Origin: Intestinirhabdus alba
Lineage (GTDB): Bacteria > Pseudomonadota > Gammaproteobacteria > Enterobacterales > Enterobacteriaceae
Direction of reading: 5' to 3'
Length of the DNA stretch: 64,000 bases
Assembly: GCF_009711095.1 (NCBI RefSeq)
Contig: NZ_WMJZ01000002.1
Coordinates: 1 to 64,000, forward strand
A model generated the notes under the pieces. The model had not been told where the DNA came from. It was given only the letters and a program-made list of their open reading frames with translations, and did not search any database. Positions within the stretch are counted from its first letter, which is position 1, and each line of letters starts with the position of its first letter. The position numbers and the translations under genes are program-made. Below are positions 56,083-64,000 of this stretch, piece after piece.

Positions 56083-56154
56083 ATGAAATGCATCGGCACC
56101 ACCATTACCACCACCACCACCATCACCATTACCACAGGTAACGGTGCGGGCTGA
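56083..56154 (+). CDS. thrL: thr operon leader peptide
   Basis: A 23-codon leader, M-K-C-I-G followed by a run of Thr and Ile codons and ending G-N-G-A-G. It has ten Thr and four Ile codons, against eight and four in the 21-residue E. coli peptide. Ribosome stalling when charged tRNA-Thr or tRNA-Ile is scarce frees the downstream genes from attenuation. The terminator hairpin follows 22 bases after the stop. Confidence 0.95.
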   Translation: MKCIGTTITTTTTITITTGNGAG

Positions 56155-56176
56155 CGCATACAGGAAACACAGAAAA

Positions 56177-56210
56177 AAGCCCGCACCTCAACAGTGCGGG
56201 CTTTTTTTTT
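56177..56210 (+). terminator. thr attenuator
   Basis: A nine-base stem AGCCCGCAC / GTGCGGGCT with a seven-base loop and a tract of nine T. It is the leader-controlled terminator before thrA. Confidence 0.95.
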
Positions 56211-56236
56211 CGACCAGAGATCACGAGGTAAAATTC

Positions 56237-58699
56237 ATGCGAGTGTTGAAGTTCGGCGGTACATCAGTGGCGAATGCAGAGCGTTTTCTGCGGGTTGCCG
56301 ATATTCTGGAGAGCAATGCCAGGCAGGGGCAAGTAGCGACCGTTCTCTCTGCTCCCGCAAAAATTACCAACCACCTGGTCGCGATGATTGAGAAAACCAT
56401 CGGCGGCCAGGACGCATCGCCCAATATCGGCGAAGCTGAGGGCATCTTTACCGGACTGCTGAACGGCCTTGCCGACGCGCAGCCCGGCTTTCCGCTGGCG
56501 CGGCTGGAGACCCTGGTGGCGGAAGAGTTTGCCCGGATTAGGCACGTTTTACACGGTATCGGCCTGCTGGGGCAGTGTCCGGACAGCGTCAACGCGGCGC
56601 TGATTTGTCGCGGTGAAAAACTCTCTATCGCCATTATGGCCGGGCTGCTGGAGGCGCGTGACCATAAGGTGACGGTTATCGATCCGGTTGAAAAGCTGTT
56701 AGCCGTCGGACATTACCTCGAATCGACCGTTGATATCGCTGAATCCACCCGTCGTATTGCCGCAGGACGCATTCCTGCCGACCATATGGTGCTGATGGCG
56801 GGCTTCACCGCCGGAAACGAAAAAGGCGAACTGGTCGTGCTGGGCCGTAATGGCTCTGACTATTCCGCCGCCGTGCTGGCCGCCTGTTTGCGCGCCGACT
56901 GCTGCGAAATCTGGACCGACGTCGACGGCGTCTATACCTGCGACCCGCGCCAGGTGCCGGACGCCAGGCTGCTCAGGACGATGTCCTACCAGGAGGCGAT
57001 GGAGCTTTCCTACTTCGGGGCCAAAGTTCTCCATCCCCGTACCATTACCCCTATCGCCCAGTTCCAGATCCCCTGCCTGATAAAAAATACCGGCAATCCG
57101 CAGGCTCCCGGTACGCTGATCGGTGCCAGCCGTGATGAAGATGAGCTGCCGGTAAAAGGCATCACCAATCTGAATAATATGGTGATGTTCAGCGTCTCCG
57201 GGCCGGGCATGAAGGGAATGATCGGCATGGCGGCCCGTGTTTTCGCCGCCATGTCCCGCGCGGGGATCTCGGTGGTGCTGATTACCCAGTCCTCCTCTGA
57301 ATACAGCATCAGCTTCTGCGTGCCCCAGAGCGACCGCCAGCGCGCCCAGCGCGCGATGCAGGAGGAGTTTTACCTGGAGCTGAAAGAGGGGGTGCTGGAG
57401 CCGCTGGCGGTTACCGAGCGGCTGGCGATCCTCTCGGTAGTTGGCGACGGTATGCGCACTCTGCGCGGTATTTCGGCGAAGTTCTTTGGCGCGCTGGCCC
57501 GCGCCAATATCAATATCGTGGCTATTGCCCAGGGCTCTTCCGAGCGCTCCATTTCCGTGGTGGTGAATAACGACGATGCCATTACCGGCGTGCGCGTCGC
57601 CCATCAGATGCTGTTCAATACCGATCAGGTGATCGAGGTATTCGTTATCGGCGTCGGCGGCGTCGGCGGCGCGCTGATGGAGCAGCTAAAACGCCAGCAG
57701 GCCTGGCTGAAGGATAAACATATCGACCTGCGCGTTTGCGGCGTGGCCAACTCGCAGGCGCTGCTGACCAGCGTACATGGCCTGAATCTGGAAAACTGGC
57801 AGTCGGCGCTGGCGGAAGCGAAAGAGCCGTTCAATCTGCAGCGGTTAATTCGGCTGGTGAAAGAGTACCATCTGCTGAATCCGGTGATAGTCGACTGCAC
57901 CTCCAGCCAGGCGGTGGCGGACCAGTACGCCGACTTCCTGCGCGAAGGGTTCCACGTGGTGACGCCGAATAAAAAGGCTAATACTTCATCAATGGATTAC
58001 TACCACCAGCTACGCTATGCGGCGGCGAAGTCCCGACGTAAATTTCTCTACGATACCAACGTCGGCGCGGGTCTGCCGGTAATCGAAAACCTGCAAAATC
58101 TGCTTAATGCGGGGGATGAACTGCTGCGTTTCTCGGGGATACTTTCCGGATCGCTCTCTTTTATTTTCGGCAAGCTGGATGAGGGAATGAGCTTTTCTCA
58201 GGCCACCGGCCTGGCGCGTGAAATGGGCTACACCGAGCCAGACCCGCGCGACGATCTCTCCGGTATGGACGTGGCGCGCAAGCTGCTGATCCTCGCCAGG
58301 GAAACCGGACGCGATCTTGAACTGTCCGACATTGTTATCGAACCGGTGCTGCCGGAGGGGTTTGACGATTCCGGCGACCTGGCGACGTTTATGGCCAGGC
58401 TGCCGCAGCTGGACGATGCCTTTGCTGCCCGGGTGGCAAAAGCCCGTGATGCGGGCAGCGTATTGCGCTATGTTGGCAATATTGAGGAAGATGGCGTCTG
58501 CCGGGTAAAAATCGCCGAAGTTAACGGCGACGATCCGCTGTATAAAGTGAAAAATGGTGAAAATGCGCTGGCCTTCTATAGCCACTATTATCAGCCGCTG
58601 CCGCTGGTGCTGCGCGGTTACGGTGCCGGAAATGAGGTAACCGCAGCGGGCGTTTTTGCCGACCTGCTGCGCACCCTCTCATGGAACTCAGGAGTTTGA
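56237..58699 (+). CDS. thrA: Bifunctional aspartokinase I / homoserine dehydrogenase I
   Basis: First and third steps of threonine synthesis. 820 residues as in E. coli. The N-terminal aspartokinase begins [11 protein letters not shown]. Central ACT-type regulatory repeats lie around residues 310-460, and the homoserine dehydrogenase domain starts at the NAD(P) loop V-I-G-V-G-G-V-G-G near 470, with [14 protein letters not shown] near 670. The M-R-V start is chosen; an upstream extension runs through the attenuator. thrB begins two bases after its stop codon. Confidence 0.97.
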   Translation: MRVLKFGGTSVANAERFLRVADILESNARQGQVATVLSAPAKITNHLVAMIEKTIGGQDASPNIGEAEGIFTGLLNGLADAQPGFPLARLETLVAEEFARIRHVLHGIGLLGQCPDSVNAALICRGEKLSIAIMAGLLEARDHKVTVIDPVEKLLAVGHYLESTVDIAESTRRIAAGRIPADHMVLMAGFTAGNEKGELVVLGRNGSDYSAAVLAACLRADCCEIWTDVDGVYTCDPRQVPDARLLRTMSYQEAMELSYFGAKVLHPRTITPIAQFQIPCLIKNTGNPQAPGTLIGASRDEDELPVKGITNLNNMVMFSVSGPGMKGMIGMAARVFAAMSRAGISVVLITQSSSEYSISFCVPQSDRQRAQRAMQEEFYLELKEGVLEPLAVTERLAILSVVGDGMRTLRGISAKFFGALARANINIVAIAQGSSERSISVVVNNDDAITGVRVAHQMLFNTDQVIEVFVIGVGGVGGALMEQLKRQQAWLKDKHIDLRVCGVANSQALLTSVHGLNLENWQSALAEAKEPFNLQRLIRLVKEYHLLNPVIVDCTSSQAVADQYADFLREGFHVVTPNKKANTSSMDYYHQLRYAAAKSRRKFLYDTNVGAGLPVIENLQNLLNAGDELLRFSGILSGSLSFIFGKLDEGMSFSQATGLAREMGYTEPDPRDDLSGMDVARKLLILARETGRDLELSDIVIEPVLPEGFDDSGDLATFMARLPQLDDAFAARVAKARDAGSVLRYVGNIEEDGVCRVKIAEVNGDDPLYKVKNGENALAFYSHYYQPLPLVLRGYGAGNEVTAAGVFADLLRTLSWNSGV

Positions 58700-58700
58700 T

Positions 58701-59630
58701 ATGGTTAAAGTTTATGCTCCGGCCTCCAGTGCCAATATGAGCGTCGGTTTCGACGTGCTGGGGGCGGCGGTGACGCCAGTGGACGGCTCGCCGTTGGGTG
58801 ACGTGGTGGCGGTTGAGGCGGCGGAGGATTTCAGCCTGCGCAACCTGGGGCGTTTTGCCGATAAGCTACCCCCGGAGCCGCGTAAGAATATCGTTTATCA
58901 ATGCTGGGAGCGTTTTTGCCAGGAGCTGGGGAAGCCGGTTCCGGTGGCAATGACACTGGAAAAAAATATGCCGATTGGCTCCGGGCTTGGCTCCAGCGCC
59001 TGTTCGGTCGTCGCCGCGCTGGTGGCGTTGAACGAGCACTGCGGTAAGCCGCTCAGCGACGCGCGCCTGCTGGCCATGATGGGCGAGCTGGAGGGGCGTA
59101 TTTCCGGCAGCGTTCATTATGATAACGTCGCGCCGTGCTTCCTCGGCGGCATGCAGCTGATGATTGAGGAAAACGGCATTATTAGTCAGCAGGTTCCGGC
59201 GTTTGAAGAGTGGCTGTGGGTGCTGGCCTATCCCGGCATTAAGGTTTCAACGGCGGAAGCGCGGGCAATACTGCCCGCCCAGTACCGTCGGCAGGAGTGT
59301 ATTGCCCATGGACGACATCTGGCCGGCTTTATTCACGCCTGCTATTCCCGCCAGCCGGCGCTGGCGGCAAAGCTGATGAAGGACGTTATCGCTGAGCCGT
59401 ACCGCGCGCGCCTGCTGCCGGGCTTTAGCCAGGCGCGGCAGGCGGTGGTGGAAGCTGGCGCGCTGGCCAGCGGGATCTCTGGCTCAGGGCCGACGCTGTT
59501 CGCGCTCTGCGACAGGCCGGACACGGCGCGGCGCGTCGCGGACTGGCTGGGTAAACACTACCTGCAAAATCAGGAAGGTTTTGTTCATATTTGCCGGCTG
59601 GACACGGCGGGCGCACGGGTACTGGGATAA
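58701..59630 (+). CDS. thrB: Homoserine kinase
   Basis: Phosphorylates homoserine for ThrC. 309 residues, GHMP family. The ATP loop [12 protein letters not shown] is near residue 91, and the C-terminal motif [12 protein letters not shown] near 260. AGGAG overlaps the end of thrA, giving coupled translation. Confidence 0.97.
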   Translation: MVKVYAPASSANMSVGFDVLGAAVTPVDGSPLGDVVAVEAAEDFSLRNLGRFADKLPPEPRKNIVYQCWERFCQELGKPVPVAMTLEKNMPIGSGLGSSACSVVAALVALNEHCGKPLSDARLLAMMGELEGRISGSVHYDNVAPCFLGGMQLMIEENGIISQQVPAFEEWLWVLAYPGIKVSTAEARAILPAQYRRQECIAHGRHLAGFIHACYSRQPALAAKLMKDVIAEPYRARLLPGFSQARQAVVEAGALASGISGSGPTLFALCDRPDTARRVADWLGKHYLQNQEGFVHICRLDTAGARVLG

Positions 59631-59633
59631 TTC

Positions 59634-60917
59634 ATGAAACTCTATAATCTTAAAGATCATAACGAACAGGTCAGCTTTGCGCAGGCTGTTACGCAGGGGC
59701 TGGGCAAAAATCAGGGGCTGTTCTTCCCGCACGAGCTGCCGGAGTTCAGCCTGACGGACGTGGATGAGATGCTGAAGATGGACTTCGTCAGCCGCAGCGC
59801 AAAGATTCTCGCCGCGTTCATCGGGGATGAGATCCCGCAGGACGTTCTGGAGGCGCGCGTACGTCAGGCGTTCGCTTTTCCGGCTCCCGTCGCCAGGGTT
59901 ACCGACGACGTAGGCTGCCTGGAATTGTTCCACGGCCCGACGCTGGCGTTCAAGGACTTCGGCGGCCGCTTTATGGCGCAGATGCTGGCGCAAATCAGCG
60001 GCGATAAGCCGGTGACGATCCTCACGGCTACCTCCGGCGACACCGGGGCTGCGGTTGCCCATGCCTTTTACGGCCTGAAGAATGTGCGGGTGGTCATTCT
60101 CTATCCGCGCGGCAAAATCAGCCCGTTGCAGGAGAAACTGTTCTGTACCCTGGGCGGCAATATTGAAACCGTGGCGATCGACGGCGATTTTGACGCCTGC
60201 CAGGCGCTGGTCAAGCAGGCCTTTGACGACGAGGCGCTGAAGGCGGCGCTGGGGCTGAATTCGGCCAACTCGATTAACATCAGCCGCCTGCTGGCGCAGA
60301 TTTGCTACTATTTCGAGGCGGTGGCGCAGCTGCCGCAGGAGGCGCGTAACCAACTGGTGATTTCGGTGCCCAGCGGCAACTTTGGCGATCTGACGGCGGG
60401 GCTACTGGCGAAATCGCTGGGTTTACCGGTGAAGCGCTTTATTGCTGCCACTAATGTCAATGATACGGTGCCGCGCTATCTGCGGGACGGCCAGTGGGCA
60501 CCAAAGGCGACGCAGGCCACCCTGTCTAACGCCATGGACGTCAGCCAGCCGAATAACTGGCCGCGCGTCGAGGAGCTGTTCCGGCGTAAAATCTGGCGTC
60601 TGGACGAGCTGGACTCTGCGGCGGTGGACGATGCCATTACCCGGGAATCCATGCGCGAGCTGAAGGCGCTGGGCTATCTCTCCGAGCCGCATGCGGCGGT
60701 GGCCTGGCGCGCGCTGTGCGATCGACTCAACCCTGGCGAGTATGGCCTGTTCCTCGGCACCGCGCACCCGGCGAAGTTTAAAGAGAGCGTCGAGGCCATA
60801 CTCGGCGAGACGCTGGAACTGCCGGAAGCGCTGGCGAAACGGGCCGATCTGCCGCTGCTTTCCCACTCTCTACCCGCCGACTTTGCCGCGCTGCGTAATC
60901 TTTTGATGTCGCGCTGA
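59634..60917 (+). CDS. thrC: Threonine synthase
   Basis: PLP enzyme converting O-phosphohomoserine to threonine. 427 residues (E. coli 428). The PLP lysine is in L-A-F-K-D-F-G-G near residue 107, and the phosphate-binding S-G-D-T-G-A-A follows near 140. It starts three bases after the thrB stop. A strong terminator follows. Confidence 0.97.
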   Translation: MKLYNLKDHNEQVSFAQAVTQGLGKNQGLFFPHELPEFSLTDVDEMLKMDFVSRSAKILAAFIGDEIPQDVLEARVRQAFAFPAPVARVTDDVGCLELFHGPTLAFKDFGGRFMAQMLAQISGDKPVTILTATSGDTGAAVAHAFYGLKNVRVVILYPRGKISPLQEKLFCTLGGNIETVAIDGDFDACQALVKQAFDDEALKAALGLNSANSINISRLLAQICYYFEAVAQLPQEARNQLVISVPSGNFGDLTAGLLAKSLGLPVKRFIAATNVNDTVPRYLRDGQWAPKATQATLSNAMDVSQPNNWPRVEELFRRKIWRLDELDSAAVDDAITRESMRELKALGYLSEPHAAVAWRALCDRLNPGEYGLFLGTAHPAKFKESVEAILGETLELPEALAKRADLPLLSHSLPADFAALRNLLMSR

Positions 60918-60926
60918 TAGCCGCAG

Positions 60927-60957
60927 AACCGGTAGCATAAGCGCTACCGGTTTTTTT
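60927..60957 (+). terminator. Terminator of the thr operon
   Basis: A ten-base stem AACCGGTAGC / GCTACCGGTT with a six-base loop runs into seven T. Confidence 0.9.
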
Positions 60958-61037
60958 ATGCAAAGTGGGGCGAATCGCCCCGGCGCGAGGGATGACGGCG
61001 GCCTCGTCGGTTACCATATCTGCCTCATTAAAGCAGC

Positions 61038-61832
61038 CTACTGGCTGTCGGTGGACGTCTGGTGTTCGTACCGTTTAAACACCAGCTCGCCATTGACGGA
61101 GGCGGCGGCGTCAAAGAAATAGCCTTCCCGGTCAAAGCCGGTGAGCTGTTCCGGTTTCGTCAGACGATTTTCAATAATGTAGCGGCTCATCAGGCCGCGC
61201 GCTTTCTTCGCGTAGAAGCTGATAACCTTAAATTTGCCGTTCTTCTCGTCGAGGAAGACCGGTTTGATGAGCTCTGCGCTGAGCCTCTTTGGCTTCACTG
61301 ATTTGAAATATTCATCCGACGCCAGATTCACGACCACCCGGTCACCCTGCGCTGCCAGCGCCTCGTTAAGCTGCTCCGTAATGATATCGCCCCAGAAGTG
61401 GTAGAGGTCTTTTCCTCTGGGGTTCTCCAGGCGTACGCCCATTTCCAGGCGATAGGGCTGCATCAGATCCAGCGGGCGCAGAACGCCGTACAGCCCGGAA
61501 AGTATGCGCAGGTGCCGCTGGGCGAAGGCGAAATCCGCTTCGTCGAAGGTTTCGGCCTGCAGGCCGGTGTAGACATCGCCTTTGAACGCCAGAATAGCCT
61601 GGCGCGCGTTTTCCGGCGTAAAGCCGGGCTGCCAGTCGTGAAAGCGGGTGGCGTTGAGGTCCGCCAGCCTGTCGCTGATGCCCATCAGCCTGCCCAGCCG
61701 TGGAGCAGAAAGTTCGCGTGCCGTATGGATAAGCTGCTGAGAATGATCCAACAGCGCCGGCAGGGTGTAGGTGGTGGTCGCCAGCGGGCTTTGGTAGTCG
61801 AGCGTTTTTGCCGGTGAAAGCAGAATCAACAT
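61038..61832 (-). CDS. yaaA: Peroxide stress protein YaaA
   Basis: 264 residues (E. coli 258), UPF0246 family. In E. coli it limits intracellular free iron and so reduces hydroxyl-radical damage during peroxide stress. Family landmarks are [11 protein letters not shown] at the start, [14 protein letters not shown] near residue 118 and N-L-A-S-D-E-Y-F near 167. The C-terminal tail is slightly longer. No OxyR site could be assigned by eye. Confidence 0.94.
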   Translation of the reverse strand: MLILLSPAKTLDYQSPLATTTYTLPALLDHSQQLIHTARELSAPRLGRLMGISDRLADLNATRFHDWQPGFTPENARQAILAFKGDVYTGLQAETFDEADFAFAQRHLRILSGLYGVLRPLDLMQPYRLEMGVRLENPRGKDLYHFWGDIITEQLNEALAAQGDRVVVNLASDEYFKSVKPKRLSAELIKPVFLDEKNGKFKVISFYAKKARGLMSRYIIENRLTKPEQLTGFDREGYFFDAAASVNGELVFKRYEHQTSTDSQ

Positions 61833-61910
61833 ATCATCCAGTCCTTGCAGGAAATTTACGCCGACTTTAACAAAAAATTGGTCGGCGTTGAGCGATGATT
61901 GCGATTGCCG

Positions 61911-63338
61911 TTAACTGCGCGGCGCTTTATCCCAGGTATCCTGCGCCAGCTGCGGGGCGAGATCCGGGTATCGTCCGGGGTTAAAGGTTGGCTGCACTCC
62001 CATCTTAAGCTGCCGCAGGTAGTCGGAGGCCAGCGTGTGCACCACCGGAGAAAGCAGCAGAATCGCCGTCAGATTGGTTATCGCCATACAGGCCATAATA
62101 ATATCGGCCAGCTGCCAAAGCAGAGGAAAGCTCATCAGCGTGCCGGCGACTATCGTGATACAGGTCGCGATGCGCAGCAGCCAGATGGTTCGTCGGTTAT
62201 CCAGTCCAAGGAAAAACAGGTTATTTTCCGCATAGATATAGTTAGCGACGATAGAGCCTAAGGCAAGTAAGGCCGTCATAATCGCCACAAACTCTGCGCC
62301 GCCGCCTGCGAGGGTGAGTATCGCCTTTTGCACCAGCTGTATGCCTTCTATTGGCGCGTTGGGTGTGCCGTTGCCCGCCAGCAGGATTAACATGGCGCTG
62401 GCGCTGCAGACCACCAGCGTGTCGATAAAAATGCCGAACATTTGCACGATGCCCTGCGCGACCGGATGAGGCGGCCAGGAGGCCGCCGCCGCCGCCGCGT
62501 TTGGCGTCGATCCCATTCCCGCCTCGTTGGAAAACATGCTGCGCTGAAAGCCGCTGGTTATTGCCTGGCTGAGGGTGTATCCGGCGACCCCGCCGGCGGC
62601 TTCCTGCCAGCCGAAGGCCCCTTTTATAATCAAAGAGAAAATAGTCGGCAGTTTTTCAATGTGCATAGCGCAGATAGAGAGGCTGGTGATAACCCACAGC
62701 AGCGCCGTAATAGGGATAAACCACTGCATCAGGCGGGCGACGCCGCTGATGCCATGAGTCACGATCGGTAGCACCACCAGCGCCATGACGATACCGGAAA
62801 TCAGTGGAGGATAGCCCCAGGCGAAGTTCAGCGCTCTGGAGACGGTGCTGGCCTGAACGCTGTTAAAAATAAAACCGTAGGCGATAAGTAAAAAGATAGC
62901 GAACAGCACGCCCATCCAGCGCATACCCAGGCCCCGGGACATATACCAGGCCGGACCCCCGCGGAACTGGCCGTTGCGATCGCGCTCTTTATAGAGCTGC
63001 GCCAGCGCGCACTCGGCGAAGGAGATGGCCATGCCAATCAGTGCGGCAAACCACATCCAGAACACGGCTCCAGGGCCGCCCGTCGTAATGGCTAGCGCGA
63101 CCCCGGCGAGATTCCCGCCGCCGATGCGTGCGGCAAGGCCGGTGCACAGCGCCTGAAACGGAGACAGGCCTCCCGGCTGGGCGCTAAGGCTGTTTTTCAG
63201 GCTTTTACCGAAATGGCGGATATAGCGCAGCTGCGCGTAGCCCGTCCGCCAGGTGAACCAGCAGCCCGCGCCGAGAAGCAGGTAGATGAGTACGGAACCC
63301 CAAAGTATGTCGTTGATGAAGGAGAAAAAATCAGGCAT
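61911..63338 (-). CDS. yaaJ: AGCS-family sodium/amino acid symporter YaaJ
   Basis: 475 residues (E. coli 476), about ten membrane segments. Family motifs are G-G-N-L-A-G-V-A-L-A near residue 95, G-G-P-A-W-Y-M near 130, and M-F-S-N-E-A-G-M-G-S-T-P-N-A-A near 280. It is probably a sodium-coupled alanine or glycine importer. AAAGGAG lies six bases before the chosen ATG; a start two codons upstream is rejected. Confidence 0.94.
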   Translation of the reverse strand: MPDFFSFINDILWGSVLIYLLLGAGCWFTWRTGYAQLRYIRHFGKSLKNSLSAQPGGLSPFQALCTGLAARIGGGNLAGVALAITTGGPGAVFWMWFAALIGMAISFAECALAQLYKERDRNGQFRGGPAWYMSRGLGMRWMGVLFAIFLLIAYGFIFNSVQASTVSRALNFAWGYPPLISGIVMALVVLPIVTHGISGVARLMQWFIPITALLWVITSLSICAMHIEKLPTIFSLIIKGAFGWQEAAGGVAGYTLSQAITSGFQRSMFSNEAGMGSTPNAAAAAASWPPHPVAQGIVQMFGIFIDTLVVCSASAMLILLAGNGTPNAPIEGIQLVQKAILTLAGGGAEFVAIMTALLALGSIVANYIYAENNLFFLGLDNRRTIWLLRIATCITIVAGTLMSFPLLWQLADIIMACMAITNLTAILLLSPVVHTLASDYLRQLKMGVQPTFNPGRYPDLAPQLAQDTWDKAPRS

Positions 63339-63608
63339 TAACACTCCTTTTGTTGCGCCGGTACGCTGAAAGAATAACGAAGCGTGACCAATAGTAATTA
63401 GCCTGTTATGTAAATATATTGTTAATTTGGGCGATTATAACCTACTCAGCGTCGGGGAACGACGCGCGGCGTCAAGAGAGGGGGAATTTAGCAAGGAAAA
63501 GTGCTGGACCGACCGCACTCCTGGCGATTGCGCGACCTTTGGGTCGTGCTATTATCAGGCTCGACCGGTTACATCCCCCTAATAAGCTGTTTAAAGAGAA
63601 ACACTATC

Positions 63609-64000
63609 ATGACGGACAAATTGACCTCCCTTCGTCAGTTCACCACCGTGGTGGCCGACACCGGAGACATCGCGGCGATGAAGCTGTACCAGCCGCAGGA
63701 TGCCACGACTAACCCTTCCCTGATCCTTAACGCAGCGCAGATCCCGGAATACCGCAGGCTGATCGACGAGGCCGTGGCCTGGGCGAAGCAGCAGAGCAGC
63801 GATCGCGCACAGCAGATCGCCGACGCCGCCGATAAGCTGGCGGTGAATATCGGTCTGGAGATCCTGAAGCTGGTGCCGGGCCGCATTTCTACCGAAGTGG
63901 ATGCGCGTCTGTCTTACGACACTGAAGCGTCCGTCGCTAAAGCAAAACGCATCATCAGGCTCTACAACGATGCGGGCATCAGCAACGATCGCATTCTGAT
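63609..64000 (+). CDS. talB: Transaldolase B, 5' part (cut by window end)
   Basis: The first 130 codons of transaldolase, an enzyme of the non-oxidative pentose phosphate pathway. It starts [20 protein letters not shown]. The D-A-T-T-N-P-S-L motif that builds the active site is at residues 31-38, and V-D-A-R-L-S near 98. The Schiff-base lysine (132 in E. coli) lies just beyond the window. GAGAAAC precedes the ATG. Position after yaaJ matches E. coli. Confidence 0.96.
   Translation, partial: MTDKLTSLRQFTTVVADTGDIAAMKLYQPQDATTNPSLILNAAQIPEYRRLIDEAVAWAKQQSSDRAQQIADAADKLAVNIGLEILKLVPGRISTEVDARLSYDTEASVAKAKRIIRLYNDAGISNDRIL

Overview
The window is chromosomal DNA of a GC-rich member of the Enterobacteriaceae. 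Gene order follows the Escherichia coli backbone from yjiA (about 98 min) through the numbering origin to talB (0 min): yjiA-yjiX-btsT / tsr / opgB / yjjA / dnaC-dnaT-yjjB-yjjP / yjjQ-bglJ / fhuF / yjjZ / three tRNA-Leu / rsmC / holD-rimI-yjjG / prfC / osmY / ytjA / yjjU-yjjV / deoCABD / lplA / ytjB / serB-radA-nadR / ettA / slt / trpR / yjjX / gpmB / rob / creABCD / arcA / yjjY / yjtD / thrLABC / yaaA / yaaJ / talB. Most proteins have the same length and motifs as their E. coli counterparts. I cannot name the genus from the sequence alone.

Accessory material sits at the seams of this backbone. At the left edge is the 3' part of a large invasin/intimin-type surface protein (2-1387). Between yjjA and dnaC lie an NsrR-type operator with a YeaR-like (DUF1971) gene, an AT-rich deoxynucleoside kinase gene, and a broken HxlR-family regulator. 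A 4-hydroxybenzoate hydroxylase gene (pobA) with its AraC-type regulator lies between yjjP and yjjQ. A YbaK-type deacylase gene lies between bglJ and fhuF. A GGDEF remnant lies between fhuF and yjjZ, and a multiply broken GH15 glycoside hydrolase between rsmC and holD. The E. coli neighbours lgoRDT (tsr-opgB gap) and yjjW-yjjI (yjjV-deoC gap) are absent.

Two families of small interspersed repeats fill the intergenic spaces. The first is ERIC and ERIC-like composites (11262, 12279 fragment, 20744, about 22160, 24219, 29643, 49377). Several carry extra palindromic modules that are swapped between copies. The second family has perfect 19-21 bp inverted ends beginning AGGCTGTGTCCC (7832-8102 and 44213-44379), a deleted copy (11982-12038), and a single end that forms the stop codon of dnaC (13290-13302).

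Readable regulatory sites include a sigma-28 promoter for tsr and a CRP site before btsT. Fur boxes precede fhuF and yjjZ, and a stringent-type promoter precedes the tRNA-Leu array. Two DeoR operators plus CRP precede deoC, a TrpR operator precedes trpR, and a perfect CreB tag lies inside the end of creC. The thr leader peptide and attenuator are intact. The genes cover nucleoside salvage (deo), threonine synthesis (thr), replication restart (dnaTC, holD), carbon and oxygen sensing (cre, arcA, btsT), chemotaxis (tsr) and envelope glucans (opgB). I found no CRISPR array, intact insertion sequence, prophage or obvious new defence system.
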